From the NCBI GenBank assembly GCA_022113835.1, contig JAILWY010000028.1:3286001-3350000 (forward strand): 64,000 bases of DNA, read 5' to 3'. Below are positions 20,011 to 32,868 of the stretch, piece by piece. The first letter of the stretch is position 1, and every line of letters begins with the position of its first letter. The notes beneath the pieces were generated by a model. That model had not been told where the DNA came from, did not search any database, and saw only the letters and a list, made by a program, of their open reading frames with translations. This DNA comes from Atopsyche davidsoni (Eukaryota; Arthropoda; Insecta; Trichoptera; Hydrobiosidae). The position numbers and the translations under genes are program-made.

Positions 20011-21223
20011 GGAAATGAAGAGGCATCAGAATCAGAATCGTTTTATCGTGACATCGTTTTGATATGCTCGAAGGTTTTGCCAGGCGTTGAGTTGTTTCGG
20101 TCCCTGTGCTGGGAACATCTTCAATGGTTTTAATCTAAGTCCCCGATGATAGTCCCAACCATATTAATAGCAATAAACGCAAAAAAACTACATTGAAGTT
20201 AGAGACAACTGCGTTTTATATTTTATCTACAGCTGATGATTAGAATCCGGACAGCTCCCTCCCACGTGTGGCCTTTTGAATGATTGCGAGGATGGTGATG
20301 ATGACGACACAGTGATTACATTTGACGCAATCAACTCTTTAGGTACAATACTGATACTCATATATAAATATATATCTGCATAGCTGCCATTCTGCATCCT
20401 GAGCGAACGTGAAGGAGTAATGGACTTGGCATGATTGTGGAGGATTGTGTCCTGAAGGTACCTTATTGATGTTAGGAGCTCCTGTCTGAAAGAATATCAG
20501 ATCTTAATACCAGAGCTTTGTGAGGAAATGATTGAATTATAATGCTATTGGGCAGCAGCAACATGTAGACCTTTCCTTTGAATATCAAAAAAAACTGCAG
20601 GACCCATTACACTACTAAAGTAAACCATGAGCAGACTTAGACATATGTTCAATGAGATGGTCGTTAACCTTATTTAAGGAGAAGCACCTGAAGAAAATAA
20701 TATATATATATATGGTATATATAATTTATACCCATATATACTTGGTATTATTACACCACAAGCAGTATTATCAGTCATTATTTTTTCTGTGTCAATTTGA
20801 TGTTTATTTTTTAGGTATGACGTATTCTCCTGTTCAGTGTGAATTCACTTTTATATGCTGAAACGGGTTTTCTTGCAGAATGTTTCGTCAGAAGCAGAAA
20901 AAAAATCACCGTCGGATAATGTCGGATTGTCTTCTGAAATAATTACCGTATATGACGCAACACCTCGTGCATTTCAATTGTACAAAAGTAAATATTCAAA
21001 TTTGACATTTCATTTGGTACAATAATGTTATAATGATATTTCTTACCAAAATCGTTAAAACTGCCTCTTGGTCCAATGGTCGATGCTTTGAGTTCATTGA
21101 GCCCTGTCCCAAAACCGGAATTATAAAAAATATTCGGGTTTCAACCCTTCAACGATCAAACGATAAAACCATCTACAATGCAAGTGTTTTCCGATTTAAA
21201 ATAAAATAAATTTCCACAATTTT
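20011..21223. other. Intergenic DNA between divergent genes 3 and 4, left part
   Basis: No recognised gene. There is a TA microsatellite near 20697-20725. Two short open stretches with splice-like borders (20244-20342 and 20879-20990) are discussed under findings but not called. Confidence 0.4.
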
Positions 21224-21259
21224 CGCCCCAGGAACTAGACAATCTCTCACATTTTCTAT
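21224..21259 (+). pseudogene. 36-bp relic of a P450 last exon and 3' UTR
   Basis: Matches the reverse complement of 16031-16066 (end of gene 3: the last codons, stop and start of the 3' UTR) with one mismatch, but on the plus strand. The rest of the gene is gone. It marks a lost or rearranged copy between the divergent genes 3 and 4. Confidence 0.75.
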
Positions 21260-22124
21260 AATTTTTAGAATACCTGATTTTTTTAAAACTTTATATTGTA
21301 TTTAATTATATTTTGAATATTGATGATGCTGGGTTTTTATTTACGATATGCGCATAAAAAAAATTATTCCATATACATCCCCATAAACAACACACTAAAA
21401 ATTTTGCATAAATTCAAGTTACTCACCTCATTGCAACTTTATTTGCAATGCGAACAACCTCCAGTTTTATTTAATTTAATAATATTTGACGCGCATAAAT
21501 ATTTAATTTTTGTATTAATAATTTTGACGAGTTATTTTTTAACAGAATTAATTAATTATGATAATTTCTTATTTAATTTACTTGCCAGGACTGGAAAATA
21601 ATTCGCCGTGTGGATAGCAAAGCAAACAAGATAATAAAAAAAGCAAACCATCACCGGCGAAGGCTCTGCGGCCGAAACAGGTTTTCCGTTGCGAAGAATT
21701 TCATCAGAAATAAATAAAAAGAAAAACATTCCTTAAATTATTCCAGGAAAAAGATGACCGTCGAAGTCGAAGGCAACAAATCGTAAACCACAATAAAAAA
21801 AAATATTGCACAATTCAATTTTTAAATTAAAAATAATAATAAAACCACTTGTTTACGATGCCTTTCTAAAAAATCTGGTTGTCTAGTGGTAAGCATATTT
21901 GCTTATCATCCAGGTGTAGCAATACGCCCTTTTACCATTTTGTATACGAGAAATGATAAAGGATAGAATAACACTTCAGAGCGTAACTCTAACGGTGAAG
22001 GTTTTTTGAGGTTACATTAATACTAAACAGTGCACAGCAGCAATTGTACTATTGCTTTTAACCGCTTAGCATTCTCGATATCCAATTTGTGCCAGATTTA
22101 TTTATTTACACCAGAGGAAATGAC
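21260..22124. other. AT-rich intergenic DNA
   Basis: A hydrophobic 93-codon ORF at 21320-21601 is judged to be chance in AT-rich sequence. About 21885-21930 contains a tRNA A-box-like string (TCTAGTGGTAAGC) without a B box. Nothing else supported. Confidence 0.4.
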
Positions 22125-22128
22125 TTAA

Positions 22129-22683
22129 GGCAGTTGCTTCCAGCCTTTTAATTGCCTGTCCATTACCTGGCGAAATCGTATCATTTAATTAATTTAATTG
22201 TCACTTTATTTTTCTTTGTCGAAAGTTGATTTTTTTACAGAGTATTGAAAAAACTATAAATTATGTGTATTTATTTTTTATTATTTAATTAACGTCCATT
22301 TTCAGGGTAAAATAAAATCTTGAAGATGTTGAAAAATTTTGATAAAATGACGACTATTCAAAACCAAAGCTTGTTAAAGATTTTTTTTTTTTTTTTAATT
22401 TTTAAAGTAAAATATCGCCCAGGGTCTATATTTAATCTTTTAATTTCAATAAAAAAATAAGACTTTTAATGTTTAGGACTCGTGGAAAAGGGACATGACG
22501 AATCTTCAAATTCCTACACTTCAATCGGAAAAACACATATTTATCATACTAATAGTAAATTTAAAAGAAATAAAAATATATTGTGTTCGGAAGAAGGGAT
22601 GTATCAAACTTTTTGCATTTAAATATTTTTGATTGGTGCAGTCGATTTTTCGCAAAACGGACCAGAAAATAGACCTAGACCCT
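22129..22683 (+). mobile_element. TTAA-flanked MITE, copy 1 (555 bp)
   Basis: Bounded by TTAA on both sides (22125-22128 and 22684-22687). It starts GGCAGTTGCTTCC and ends CCTAGACCC. Most of its length matches 42977-43532, a 556-bp copy with the same borders. TTAA target duplications are typical of piggyBac-superfamily elements; no transposase is encoded. Confidence 0.75.
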
Positions 22684-22689
22684 TAATTT

Positions 22690-23758
22690 TGTACGTAGAT
22701 TTACTTTTAAAAAAAAATAGTATTTTTGCTCCAAAATACTAACAAGTCGTTACGCATGTGACTTAACCGTTGCATTAATAACTAAAGCAGTATATTAGGT
22801 CATCGTCTATGTCATAACAGATCGCGATATTCATAAATATTCAGCTGGATGAAGGTTACGCGTTACAGTACACTGCTCCCAGCTGTGAAGGCGACTTTCA
22901 GTTGCCGCGGAAGCTCCGCGCGAGTCGGTCGTGTTTTCGGAGTCTCTGTGTAATTTTTTTTCTAATACAGTGATTAAGCAACAACCATCGTAATAACCTA
23001 AAAAAAAAAGTTTGTATTCTTTATAGCAATTATCATAAAACACCGTTTTTTTTTTTTGCTTAAAATTTCAGACGAATTTGATACAACGCTTTTTTTCACG
23101 AACTGAAAGAATTAATTGACAACACGTGTATTTTATATTTTCAAAATAATCTTAAGTAGTGTTGAGAAACTTAAGTATATTATATATAATTATTAGTTCA
23201 CTGTTTAGAAATCGTAACAATCTCTGAGTGTTGTTTTAATGATTATCAGCATTTCTTTTTTAATTGTAAACAATTATCGCACTGATATCTGATACTGATA
23301 TCACTTTAAAAATATAAAATCACTTCTATTAAACTACAATAACTCTGCTTTTAATACTGTAAATATTATTGCCAAGCGTAATTAGCACTAATAAAATAAT
23401 TAAGATAATATATTGTTTACATATAAAAAAAATATTGTTCACTGCTTAGATAAAGTATTTTTTTTATTTAATATACTATAATATAATGTAATCTTTTTTT
23501 AAATAAAAAAATATTAATAAAAAACAGGTTTTTTGGGATTATGGACTCACAGCTCTTACAATTTGTATAGACACAAGTTTGAGGTCTATCAGAACTGGGA
23601 ACCTCTAAATCGCGACTAAATCAGCCTACACGTACTGAAATGCAAATTAAAGCAAAAAATTATACTCTTCAGTGTCGCAGCTTGTATAGGCAGCTCATCC
23701 CTACCATTTTTTACTACATACATATAAATTTAATTAATCAAAGTATTTACTTGTTCAG
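22690..23758 (+). promoter_or_regulatory. Upstream region of gene 4, with candidate initiator
   Basis: A GC-rich patch at 22860-22945 in otherwise AT-rich DNA contains TCAGT at 22898-22902. By analogy with genes 1-3 this may be the start site. A donor for a 5' UTR exon is not clear. The acceptor ACTTGTTCAG abuts the ATG at 23759, so an upstream exon should exist. Confidence 0.35.
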
Positions 23759-26700
23759 ATGGCGTTTATTGGTATTTGGGACGTGCTGGTGTTGCTGGTG
23801 ACGGCTCTGGGGGTCCTGTTCCTGTATGGATTCTGGAAGAATCAGGACTTCTCCAGGAGAGGCATCAGGACTCTCCCAGGAGCGATTCCCATCATCGGGA
23901 ACATGTGGGGGGCCATGAGGCAGACCATGCACTTCAAGGATATGATAGTCCGCCTCTACACCGAGTTCCCCGAGGAGAGGTCAGCCCAAAACCTCCATCC
24001 TTAATTCTATTAATTATTATTAAATATTTAATAAATCAATATGTTTCTTGCACTCGGATTTATTGTGTAAATATTCTTCAGGTGCCTCTCCTCAAAGGAG
24101 TTAAGTGACTTTTTCACTGAACATGTCTGCTCGTGGTTTTATATTCAAAGGAAACCGAATATCATATAACTGCTCCCCAATTGTGTATATAATATTTATA
24201 AGTATTCTAAAACAAAATTTCATGTATGCATGAAAACTGGTAATTTATTTTATTGGTATTAAAAAACTAAATCTTGTATTTGAACAAAGATAAAAATAAC
24301 AGTGAGTCACTCATACTAGTAAATGCTAATTAATTATTAAACGAATTTTAGTTCTCTGTTCTCTGGGTTGAAGTTTGCTCAGTCGGGATGTCAACCGCTT
24401 GTTAAATTCGCAACATTCACAGTGTATTCGACATCGTACTGTTTATTCTGATGAGTCTATCATATTAATTACTCGACGCTTGTCATGATATTCTATTGCG
24501 TATGATGAGGTCATATATGTTTTGGATTTTTATAATATTTTATAATATAAATATTTAAAAAAACAGTGGATTAGTGCTCTAAGATTTCTTGAAGATGGAT
24601 TCACCGCCGGTACCGAAATGTAGTACAAATCTATGACCATCAGTCAATCTTCGATCTTCCTTCTCTACGTATTTTTTCAAGCACCAGTGTATCTTGCAGA
24701 TACGTGGGGTTTATGCAGTTCCTGAGGCCGCTGGTGGTGGTGCGTGACCTTGAGGCCCTGAAGCAGGTGGCCGTCAAGGACTTCGACCACTTCCAGGACC
24801 ACCTGGGCGTCATAGACAAGAGAGTCGACTCGATTTTCGGAAGGAACCTCTTCGCAATGCAAGGTAATCGCGTATGCAATATTTGGGAATATCCACGAAA
24901 AGGCACCCGTGGGATTCGAACCCTCACCTCTTAGCAATTGAACCACGATGTCGCTGCAAACAAAGCGAAAATTTGAACCGTTACATGCAAGTGTAAAGGT
25001 GCAGTGATATTCGGGTTGTTAAATACAACTGCAGGTGTTTTTGATATTTACTGGAGAATTCGACTTGAAATGTGTTTTAATCTGTCCAAATCAAACATTT
25101 ATTTTTTGCTAGCGCAGTTGCGGTTGCACAAAGGAAATGCGGTTAATATTCATATTGAAAAAATAAATAATATATATTATATATAATTCTTGTTCAGGTG
25201 CTTCTCCTCAGATAAGGCTGGTCACCATCTCACAGAATATATCTAGAATAATTTACTCATACCAGGACCTGAGTGGCGAGACATGAGGTCCACGCTGAGC
25301 CCCGCCTTCACCAGCTCCAAGATGAGGAACATGTTCGACTTCGTGGCAGAGTGCGGGGACCAGATGGCCAGTTTCTTCACCGCGGAGTTGGCCAAGCCGG
25401 AGAACGAAGGTTGGAGTGTGCTCTAAGATTAACCTGATGACGCGTCTCTCTAAATATACTGTGCCTTGAACTCGCACCATGGACAGACCGTGCTTACGGT
25501 TTTTAGGCCTTCAGCACTGTCTTCTAGAAGTCCTATTAAACTAATATGCCAAATTTTTTAAATAATATAATCAAGATTACTTATCACGTGGCACAGGGCT
25601 GGAGTACCTGACGGTGGAGATGAAGGACGCCTTCACTCGCTACGCCAACGACGTCATCGCCACCTCGGCCTTCGGCATCAAGGTGGACTCCCTCGAGGAC
25701 AGGGACAACGAGTTCTTCACCATGGGCAAGCTGGCGACAGACTTTTCGGGCTTGCAGATGCTCAAAGTCCTGCTGATATCTGCGTTTCCCAAGCTCTGCG
25801 AGGTAAACATTGCATAAATCATAATTTAATTGATTAGAGGTGATCGCCGGTTTACTTACTCCATATATATTTTTAACAGATTTTGAATCTCAAATTCATA
25901 AAACCAGAAGTATCCGCCTTCTTCAGAAATTTAGTCAACGGAACCATGAAGATCCGAGACGAGCAGAACATCTATCGAGCAGATATGATCCAGCTGCTCA
26001 TGGCGGCCAAGAAGGGCTCCCTGCAGCACGAAGCCCACAAGGACGACAAGGACGCCGGCTTCGCCACCGTGGATGAGTCCACTGTGGGGAAGCAGGTCAC
26101 CAAGCGAGGTGTGTAACACCCCCAGTGAGACAGAACACCCCGCATAGCAACTGAAAGGAGTAGTTGTAGTGTTAATCTGTATCTTCCGCAGAGTGGACGG
26201 ACGATGATATCGTGGCCCAAGCAGTCATCTTCTTCATCGCTGGCTTCGACACGTCCTCTACTCTGCTGTGCTTCATGGCCCACGAGCTGATGCTGCACCA
26301 GGATATTCAGAAGAGGCTGCAGGAAGAGATAGACGAAGTGGTCGCCAAGAACAACGGCAAGCTCCAATACAGCGACCTGCTGGCCATGAAGTACATGGAC
26401 ATGGTCGTGTCAGGTAAGACTCCTTCCAATATATCCAAACCTTTTTTTAGGGATACTTTGGATTATTGTAAACCGGTTGTAAGCTGTATAGGTTTTTTTT
26501 TTTTCATACTCTTTTATTTTCCTTGTTTGCAGAGTCTTTGAGATTGTGGCCTCCAGCTGTGGCGACCGACAGAAAATGTATTATCCCCTATACCTTCCCG
26601 CAATCGTCCAACGATAATTCCAAACCGTATTCTGTACGTAATAAAATATAAAAAGGGTTATCACTTTACCTTCAATATGAATAAATTTAGGCTGAAAACG

Positions 26701-27254
26701 CTTTTTAAAATCGTTGTCAAAACGAGTTATCGAGTCCTTTTTTGTGAATTATTAAAAGCGTTTCTGATTAAAGATATATGTTATTCAAAAATGTTATCAA
26801 TGTAATGTCGTAGATCAGAAAAGGTGAAGGCATCTGGATCCCCATCTTCGGCATCCATCACGACCCGCAGTACTACGAGGACCCTGAGAAGTTCGACCCG
26901 GAGAGGTTCTCCGACGAGAACAAGGGTTCCATCAACCCCATGGCTTTCATCCCCTTCGGAGTTGGTCCCAGAAACTGCATAGGTAACAATAGTGCTCTCC
27001 GAGATTTGACAATACCTATCTAAGGTTTTGGTCACTGTAAAAAAAGTTTACCTTTGCCAGGATCCCGGTTCGCCCTCATGGAGACGAAGGCGGTGATGTT
27101 CCACCTGCTGGCGAAATTCGACTTCGTGATGACTCCCAAGACGCAGCATCCGATTCAGCTGTCCAAGAAGACCTTCAACATGCACTCCGAGAAGGGCTTC
27201 TGGATCGGAATCAAGCCGAGGACCACAATAGACCTGAGAATGGGAGATAACTAG
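23759..27254 (+). CDS. CYP9-like: CYP9-like cytochrome P450, gene 4
   Basis: Nine exons: 23759-23979, 24700-24863, 25266-25409, 25597-25802, 25880-26108, 26192-26413, 26533-26633, 26814-26982, 27061-27254; 549 residues. The last exon is seven codons longer than in the other genes. Motifs: [23 protein letters not shown] and [10 protein letters not shown]. It is on the plus strand, but by exon lengths (221 and 101 nt) and sequence (for example [20 protein letters not shown]) it belongs with the minus-strand genes 2 and 3, not with genes 5-10. Intron 1 (720 bases) is the longest; intron 2 holds a tRNA-like fragment. It is the single-copy representative next to the strand switch. Confidence 0.95.
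24882..24957 (-). repeat. tRNA-like (SINE-type) fragment in intron 2 of gene 4
   Basis: The minus strand contains GGGTTCGAATCCCACGGGTG, a good tRNA B box and T-arm, preceded by TGGTTCAATTGC, a weak A box. There is no full cloverleaf, so a tRNA-derived repeat is more likely than a working tRNA. Confidence 0.5.
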
Positions 27255-27309
27255 TCTTCGAAACTACTATTAAGCAGTGATAAATTACAATTGGCATTAA
27301 ATATTATTT

Positions 27310-27336
27310 AATAAATTGTTTTTACTATTGAATAAA
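27310..27336 (+). promoter_or_regulatory. Polyadenylation signals of gene 4
   Basis: AATAAA occurs at 27310-27315 and 27331-27336, about 55-80 bases after the TAG stop. Confidence 0.55.
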
Positions 27337-28099
27337 TCAATCTTTATTAACTGTTAATGTGTCTACTTTAAAATACAAAAATTAATTTATTGTGTTTGGC
27401 TAGACATTTTATTAAAATTTCATTATTAAAAATTAGTTATATTGTGATTAGGCTGTGATGTTTTAAATTTATTTTTCTTATTCAATTATCTAAAGAAATC
27501 CCATTTAAACAATACCCGTTCAAATAAATAAATAAATTATTTTAGTATCGCTGTTCTAAATGCCAGACACGTAACACATGCATTGCTGCAATTGACTCTC
27601 GTTTCTAACTGCTCATTAATATGCCCATGTTTTTGCATCTACTCATACAGAAGAGTATTATATGTAATCGTGACTTAAAATGCCTTTATATGTTTTTCAT
27701 TTAATATTAAGTAAATATTAACTAGTGTAAATATTTTTTAAACATATTTATAAAACTATATTTAGCCAGAACAATATTATTTCACTAGAATATTATATTA
27801 ACACAAACAAACCTGCAATATATATTTTTATTACATATTCTATCTTTATTCATTGAATTTTTTTGTATCTCACTTACGACTACATAACCTGAAATAAATA
27901 CTATAGTAATTACTATAAAAACACACGCTTAATAACGCCTAATTAACTATATGTATATTTTTAAAAAAAGCCTTTTTTAATTGAGTGTTTAATTTCTAAT
28001 ATAAACTATGCATTTTCGAACAAACGTAATAAAATAATTCTACTCAATTCCAGTGTTTTAGACATCTGCGCTCATAAAAAATATATCGAAAAATTATCT
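27337..28099. other. AT-rich spacer between the two P450 subfamilies
   Basis: No gene or repeat recognised. The repeated upstream module of the plus-strand array begins just after it. Confidence 0.5.
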
Positions 28100-29524
28100 T
28101 TCACTTAACCCAGCGGCAAGAGGTCAATTTATTTAATATCTGTGACCGGTCCACTCCTCGCTTCTACACTGTTAATAATGAGAGACATGCGAGCGAAGAG
28201 ACCATTTTAGAGCTACAGTAGCTTTGTATCATTGTCAATGTCAACATTCAGGGTTGCTCTAGTACTAAAACTATCGGCGTGGCCAGTTTTGCCTTTCAGT
28301 TCCTCCTTTCAGGATGAAAATAGCGTGCTTCGCATATGAGCGATCTGGTATCAAAAGGTTGGGCACACCTGGTCGGCTTCATATCAATATCACTGTGATG
28401 ATAACACTTGTCATAGATCCGGAAACATATGACTGGGCGAAGATTCCCTTCGTCTCCAGGACGTTGCCACAGAAGTAGAAATATCTGATGGAGATCTCGC
28501 GATGGGGTGGAATTTTTTCTCGTCTTTCCAAAAGGTTCTGCTAAAAACTTTTCAGCGGCTTTTCATTTGCCGGCCCTGTCGCGGCGTGTGTTGTCTGCTC
28601 AGATAATAATAATTACAGTAGCTCGAGTAACTCAGATTCGCTCCATCAGTCGAGGCGACAGCTTCAATGATTTTGCTGGAGCATTCTGAGGCTCTAGTAA
28701 TATTAAAACCCACTTGTGACTTAAACACTTATCATTGTGATATATTTTATTTTCATAGTGAATATAATTTTGCCCTAAGGATACATCTGCACTGGTAAGT
28801 CTCATTTATTCATATACAATTTTTGTACTTCATATTTATTCAATAATACATAATTGATCTGCTTCTTTTCAAAATACAATAAGTTTATAGCTTTTATAGT
28901 AAAATAGACATGGCGCCTGTCCTTCACATAATCGTAAATATAAATAAATATAATAGCAACAACATGATGTCATTTTCTCACTAGTTAATTTACCAGCTGG
29001 ATGTTAAAATCGTTTAAAAGAATATCAATTCTCATATACTAGAGTAGATGCAATTTTTATGGGAATTGAAGATATTCTGATTTGTATCATGGTAAAATAT
29101 TTGCAATATTTCTACTCAGTGTTTAGAATCACCTTGTTTATAAAATAATGCCACTTTTTTTATGAAGGCTCAATATTTTTTCATGTTTTCATGTGACAGC
29201 ATATTTTCGTATCGCGGGCGATAAGCACAAAGCTAACAACTTTCTGATATAAATTTATGAACTGTCTTATAATAATTTTAAATCAATGGCTATCGCTCAA
29301 AGAACACACACTATCACACTTATGATAACGAATGGTTATTTAATGCCCAAATATTAAGCACATCGCGATACAACTTAGAAACGGCTTGCTTGCCAATAGC
29401 TTTCTACTTGGCAAAACCATAAAAATAACTCCCAAAATAAAAGTATTTTACGATACCCCATAAAAAGTCAATTTCGTATCATTTGTAAATTGAAAATAAT
29501 GAAAAATAAACTTACTTGCAGAGA
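28100..29524 (+). repeat. Upstream module U, copy 1 (gene 5)
   Basis: Recurs at 34610-36074 and, interrupted, at 41194-43725. It contains a conserved patch CTCCATCAGTCGAGGCGACA with initiator TCAGT at 28646-28650 and a possible 5' UTR donor (CTCTA|GTAATA, 28697). The acceptor ACTTGCAG lies four bases before the ATG. Compared with copy 2 it lacks 92 bases lying between two ATCTGTGACC repeats. The donor assignment is weak, because copy 3 has AT at that place. Confidence 0.7.
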
Positions 29525-32500
29525 ATGCAGATTACCATCCCCAATTGGTTGGTGGCACTGGCGGTCGTCGTCCACGTCGTGTACTTCTTGGGGAAGTGGA
29601 CCAACAGCTTCTTCAGCAGGAAGGGGGTGCGCACCTTGCCTGGGGCGTGGCCCATCGTGGGGCATATGCTCAAGATTGTTCTCCGGAAGGAGCACTTCAT
29701 GGTCCCCATCGAGCAAGCCTACAATGCCTTCCCTGAAGACAAGTTATATTCAGTTTTTTTTCATTTTAGCTATCAATAATGCTATTATATCTAAGCTAAA
29801 TCTTTAATTATACTAAATATTATTATTCTGTTGCAGGTATGTGGGGTACATGCAGTTTGTCCGGCCGATCCTCCTCATCAAGGACTTGGACCTGATCAAG
29901 CAGATAACAGTCAAGGACTTCGATAATTTCCAGGACCACTTCGGAGTTGTCGACGAGAACGCTGATCCCCTCTTCGGAAAGAACCTCTTCTCGCTTAAAG
30001 GTAAAGACAAATAAAGATTATACATAATACTTCGAGCTGACGCTCACTTGCAAGACTCCCTGGTGGAAAACCAATTGTGCCATCCACACCCTGATATACC
30101 TGAGATTAAGGAAGTATGGCACCGGAAAGCGTTGCCTCATGCTCCAGGACAAATATAAAGTACGTTCAATGTTTATAGGGGAGAAGTGGCGGGACATGAG
30201 GGCCACGCTGAGCCCCGCCTTCACCAGCTCCAAGATGAGGAGCATGTTCGACTTCGTGGCGGAGTGCGGGGACCAGATGGCCCAATATTTTTTAAGCCAG
30301 CTGGAAAACCCAGCTAACAAAGGTATTAAATGCATACTTTTAATATGTGAGTGTGTTTCCAAGAAACTAATTCCCCTATCGTCACATAAAGCGTATAAAT
30401 GAGTTTGTACAAGAAAATCGAATAAAATGATTTATCATCGTATAAACAGGCCAAGAGCACTTGACGGTGGAGATGAAGGACGCCTTCACGCGCTACACCA
30501 ACGACGTCATCGCCACCTCAGCCTTCGGGATCAAGGTGGACTCCCTCAAGGAGAGGGACAACGAGTTCTACAACATGGGCAAGCGCGTGTCAGACTTCGG
30601 CGGGCTAAAGCAGTTCAAGTTCTTCGGATTCACGTCTTTCCCGAAACTCATGACTGTAATAATTGCCACCACTATTTAAAAAAATGATAAAAGGTTTCAT
30701 GTATACTCAGAACGCTTCAATTTTGCTTATAACCCAAGCTTAGATTGTCTAAGATCTAGAGTAGCTTAACTAACCATTGGTAGGTCGGTGGGTTGCTTCT
30801 AGTCATCGTGTGTAGTGATCTCACAATTTATTCTTAACAGTTCTTCAAGATTACCTTTTTCGATGCGGACGTGTCGGCGTTCTTTCGGCAACTCGTGGGC
30901 AGCACCATGCGTGTGCGCGAGGAGAAGAATATCCTGCGGCCGGATATGATCCAACTGCTCATGGATGCCCGGCGAGGGGCTCTGCGACACGAGGGTGCTA
31001 CCGACACGGAGGACGCCGGCTTCGCCACTGTGCAGGAGTCGGCCCTCGGCAAGCAGCAGTCCAAGAGAAGTGAGTGCACCACAGCCACGGAAGCAGGTCT
31101 AAGAGCCATTGCCCATCCCTCCAAACACCAGGATTCAAAGCACAATGAACAAGGACAATTTGAAAAGATTCTCTTTGCAGACTGGACAGACGATGACCTG
31201 ACAGCTCAAGCCATCCTGTTTTTCATTGCTGGCTTCGACACGGCCTCCACGCTGCTGTGTTTCATGGTGCACGAGCTGATGGTGCACCCGGAGATACAGC
31301 GCCGCCTGCAAGAGGAGGTGGACTCGGTGACCACCCGCTGCGGCGGCAAGATCACCTACACCGAGCTCAACGCCATGAAGTACATGGACATGGTCGTCTC
31401 GGGTTAGACATCCCACTCACTACTAGTGATGCATGCAAAGCCCACCAGGAGAAGCCGGACTGCTCTTCTGCTGACCCCTGATGATGTGATAACGCCTCTT
31501 TTTTTTCAGAGACCCTGAGACTTTGGCCACCTGCAATAGCCATGGACAGGATGTGCGCCAAGACATACACACTGCCTCCTCCGTACCCAGGGGGCAAGTC
31601 TTTCACGGTGAGACACAAATACAACATAAACATTATCTGTCTCGATAACTGATAGTTGTAAACATAAGAACCGTGATAGCAAATTCGAGTTTTTTGACCA
31701 TTTGCTTGTACCTATTGCGAAAAATTGACAAATCAAAAAAATTTAAATGCAGAAAGTTAGATACATCTTTTTTTCTACAACAATTTTTTTTATATGTTAT
31801 AATTTACTTTTAATATGATAAATATGTGTTTTTCCGATTGAAGTCTCGGGAATGAAGTTTCGCGATGTTCCTGTTCCAAGAATCTTAAACATTTATGACT
31901 CTTTTTTTTCAATTGGAATTAAAAGATTAATTATAAACCCTCCTGTTGGGATTAGTTTGAAAATTCAAAAAAAAAATCTTTAACAAACTTTGGTTTTGAA
32001 AGTCGTCATTTTATCCAATTTATCAACATCTTCAAGATTTTATTTTACCCTGAAAATGGACGTTAATTAAATAATAAAAAATAGATAAATATAATACATC
32101 GTTTTTTCAATACTCTGTAAAAAAATCTACTTTCGACATAGCAAAATAAAGTGACAATTAAATTGCAAAGAGTCATAAATGTTTAAGAATCTTGGAACAG
32201 GAACATCGCGAAACTCATATTAAAAGTAAATTATTTTTGTAAAAAGTAAAAAGAATTTGCTATCACGGCTCTTAATAAACATAACTGTCGAAAAACCAAT
32301 ATAAGCCACCAGGTAATCAAAAATAAGGTCGCTGTTGCAGGTAGAAAAGGGGGAGCCTATCTGGCTGCCCATCGTCGGCATCCACCACGACCCGCGATAC
32401 TACAAGGACCCCATGAAATTTGACCCTGAAAGGTTCTCCGACGAGAACAAAGGTTCTATCCAACCCTTGGCGTTTTCCCCATTCGGATTCGGCCCCAGGA

Positions 32501-32868
32501 ACTGCATCGGTAAGGCCAAAAAATCATTCCGATAGCTTCCCACCGACATGTTGGATAAGCAAATGGCAGCTATATAAACAAGTTGATAAAGCATGCTATA
32601 GTAAAACACACCCACTTGTGCAATATGGCGGTACAAGTTATCCTTCAGGTGGTCTTGACTTGCCGGAGGAGTCACAGCACTTGTCTGTTCGCCAGGTTCG
32701 AGGTTCGCGCTGATGGAGGCGAAGGCGGTGATGTTCCACCTGCTGGCCAAGTTCGACTTCGTCGTCTCGGAGAAGACGGAAATCCCCATCCAGCTCGCCA
32801 CCAACACCTTCAACATGCAGGCGAAGAATGGATTTTGGACGGGATTGAAGAAGAGGAGTGTTGCTTGA
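29525..32868 (+). CDS. CYP9-like: CYP9-like cytochrome P450, gene 5
   Basis: Nine exons: 29525-29742, 29837-30000, 30179-30322, 30450-30655, 30841-31069, 31181-31402, 31510-31607, 32341-32509, 32696-32868; 540 residues. Domain order: anchor (residues about 5-21), hinge [11 protein letters not shown]-helix WRDMR (131-135), I-helix AGFDT (337-341), ETLRLWPPA (ExxR 395-398), PERF (456-459), and haem loop [10 protein letters not shown] with Cys482. The ATG is chosen because it lies just after an acceptor and heads the anchor. Nearly identical to gene 6. Intron 5 (111 nt) is open in the coding frame. Intron 7 (733 nt) is swollen by a mobile element. The downstream AATAAA seen in gene 6 has degenerated here. 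Confidence 0.95.
31666..32276 (-). mobile_element. Long-inverted-repeat element in intron 7 of gene 5
   Basis: Ends are AAGAACCGTGATAGC and GCTATCACGGCTCTT, an inverted pair. Long inner arms also mirror each other, such as GTTTCGCGATGTTCCTGTTC (about 31858) and GAACAGGAACATCGCGAAAC (about 32197). AAACAT flanks both sides (31660-31665, 32277-32282) and may be a target duplication. The middle is the reverse complement of the TTAA MITE family (22129-22683). The gene 7 intron lacks it. Confidence 0.7.

Noticed and set aside
21320..21601. 93-codon hydrophobic ORF
   Set aside because: Composition is that of random AT-rich DNA (Ile, Leu, Asn, Tyr, Phe), with no splice context, no copy elsewhere and no domain.
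21885..21930. tRNA-like string TCTAGTGGTAAGC
   Set aside because: It has an A-box look only; there is no B box and no cloverleaf, so neither a tRNA gene nor a clear SINE can be called.
24640..24946. Minus-strand ORFs across exon 2 of gene 4
   Set aside because: Antisense shadows of the P450 exon extended through the tRNA-like fragment.
29516..29524. Upstream TTG start for gene 5 (and 36066 for gene 6)
   Set aside because: It lies in the splice acceptor sequence; the ATG at 29525 matches the start of all sister genes.
30871..31407. A single 178-codon ORF as an independent gene
   Set aside because: It is exons 5 and 6 of gene 5 read through an open intron, not a separate gene; the same holds for 44860-45474 in gene 7.
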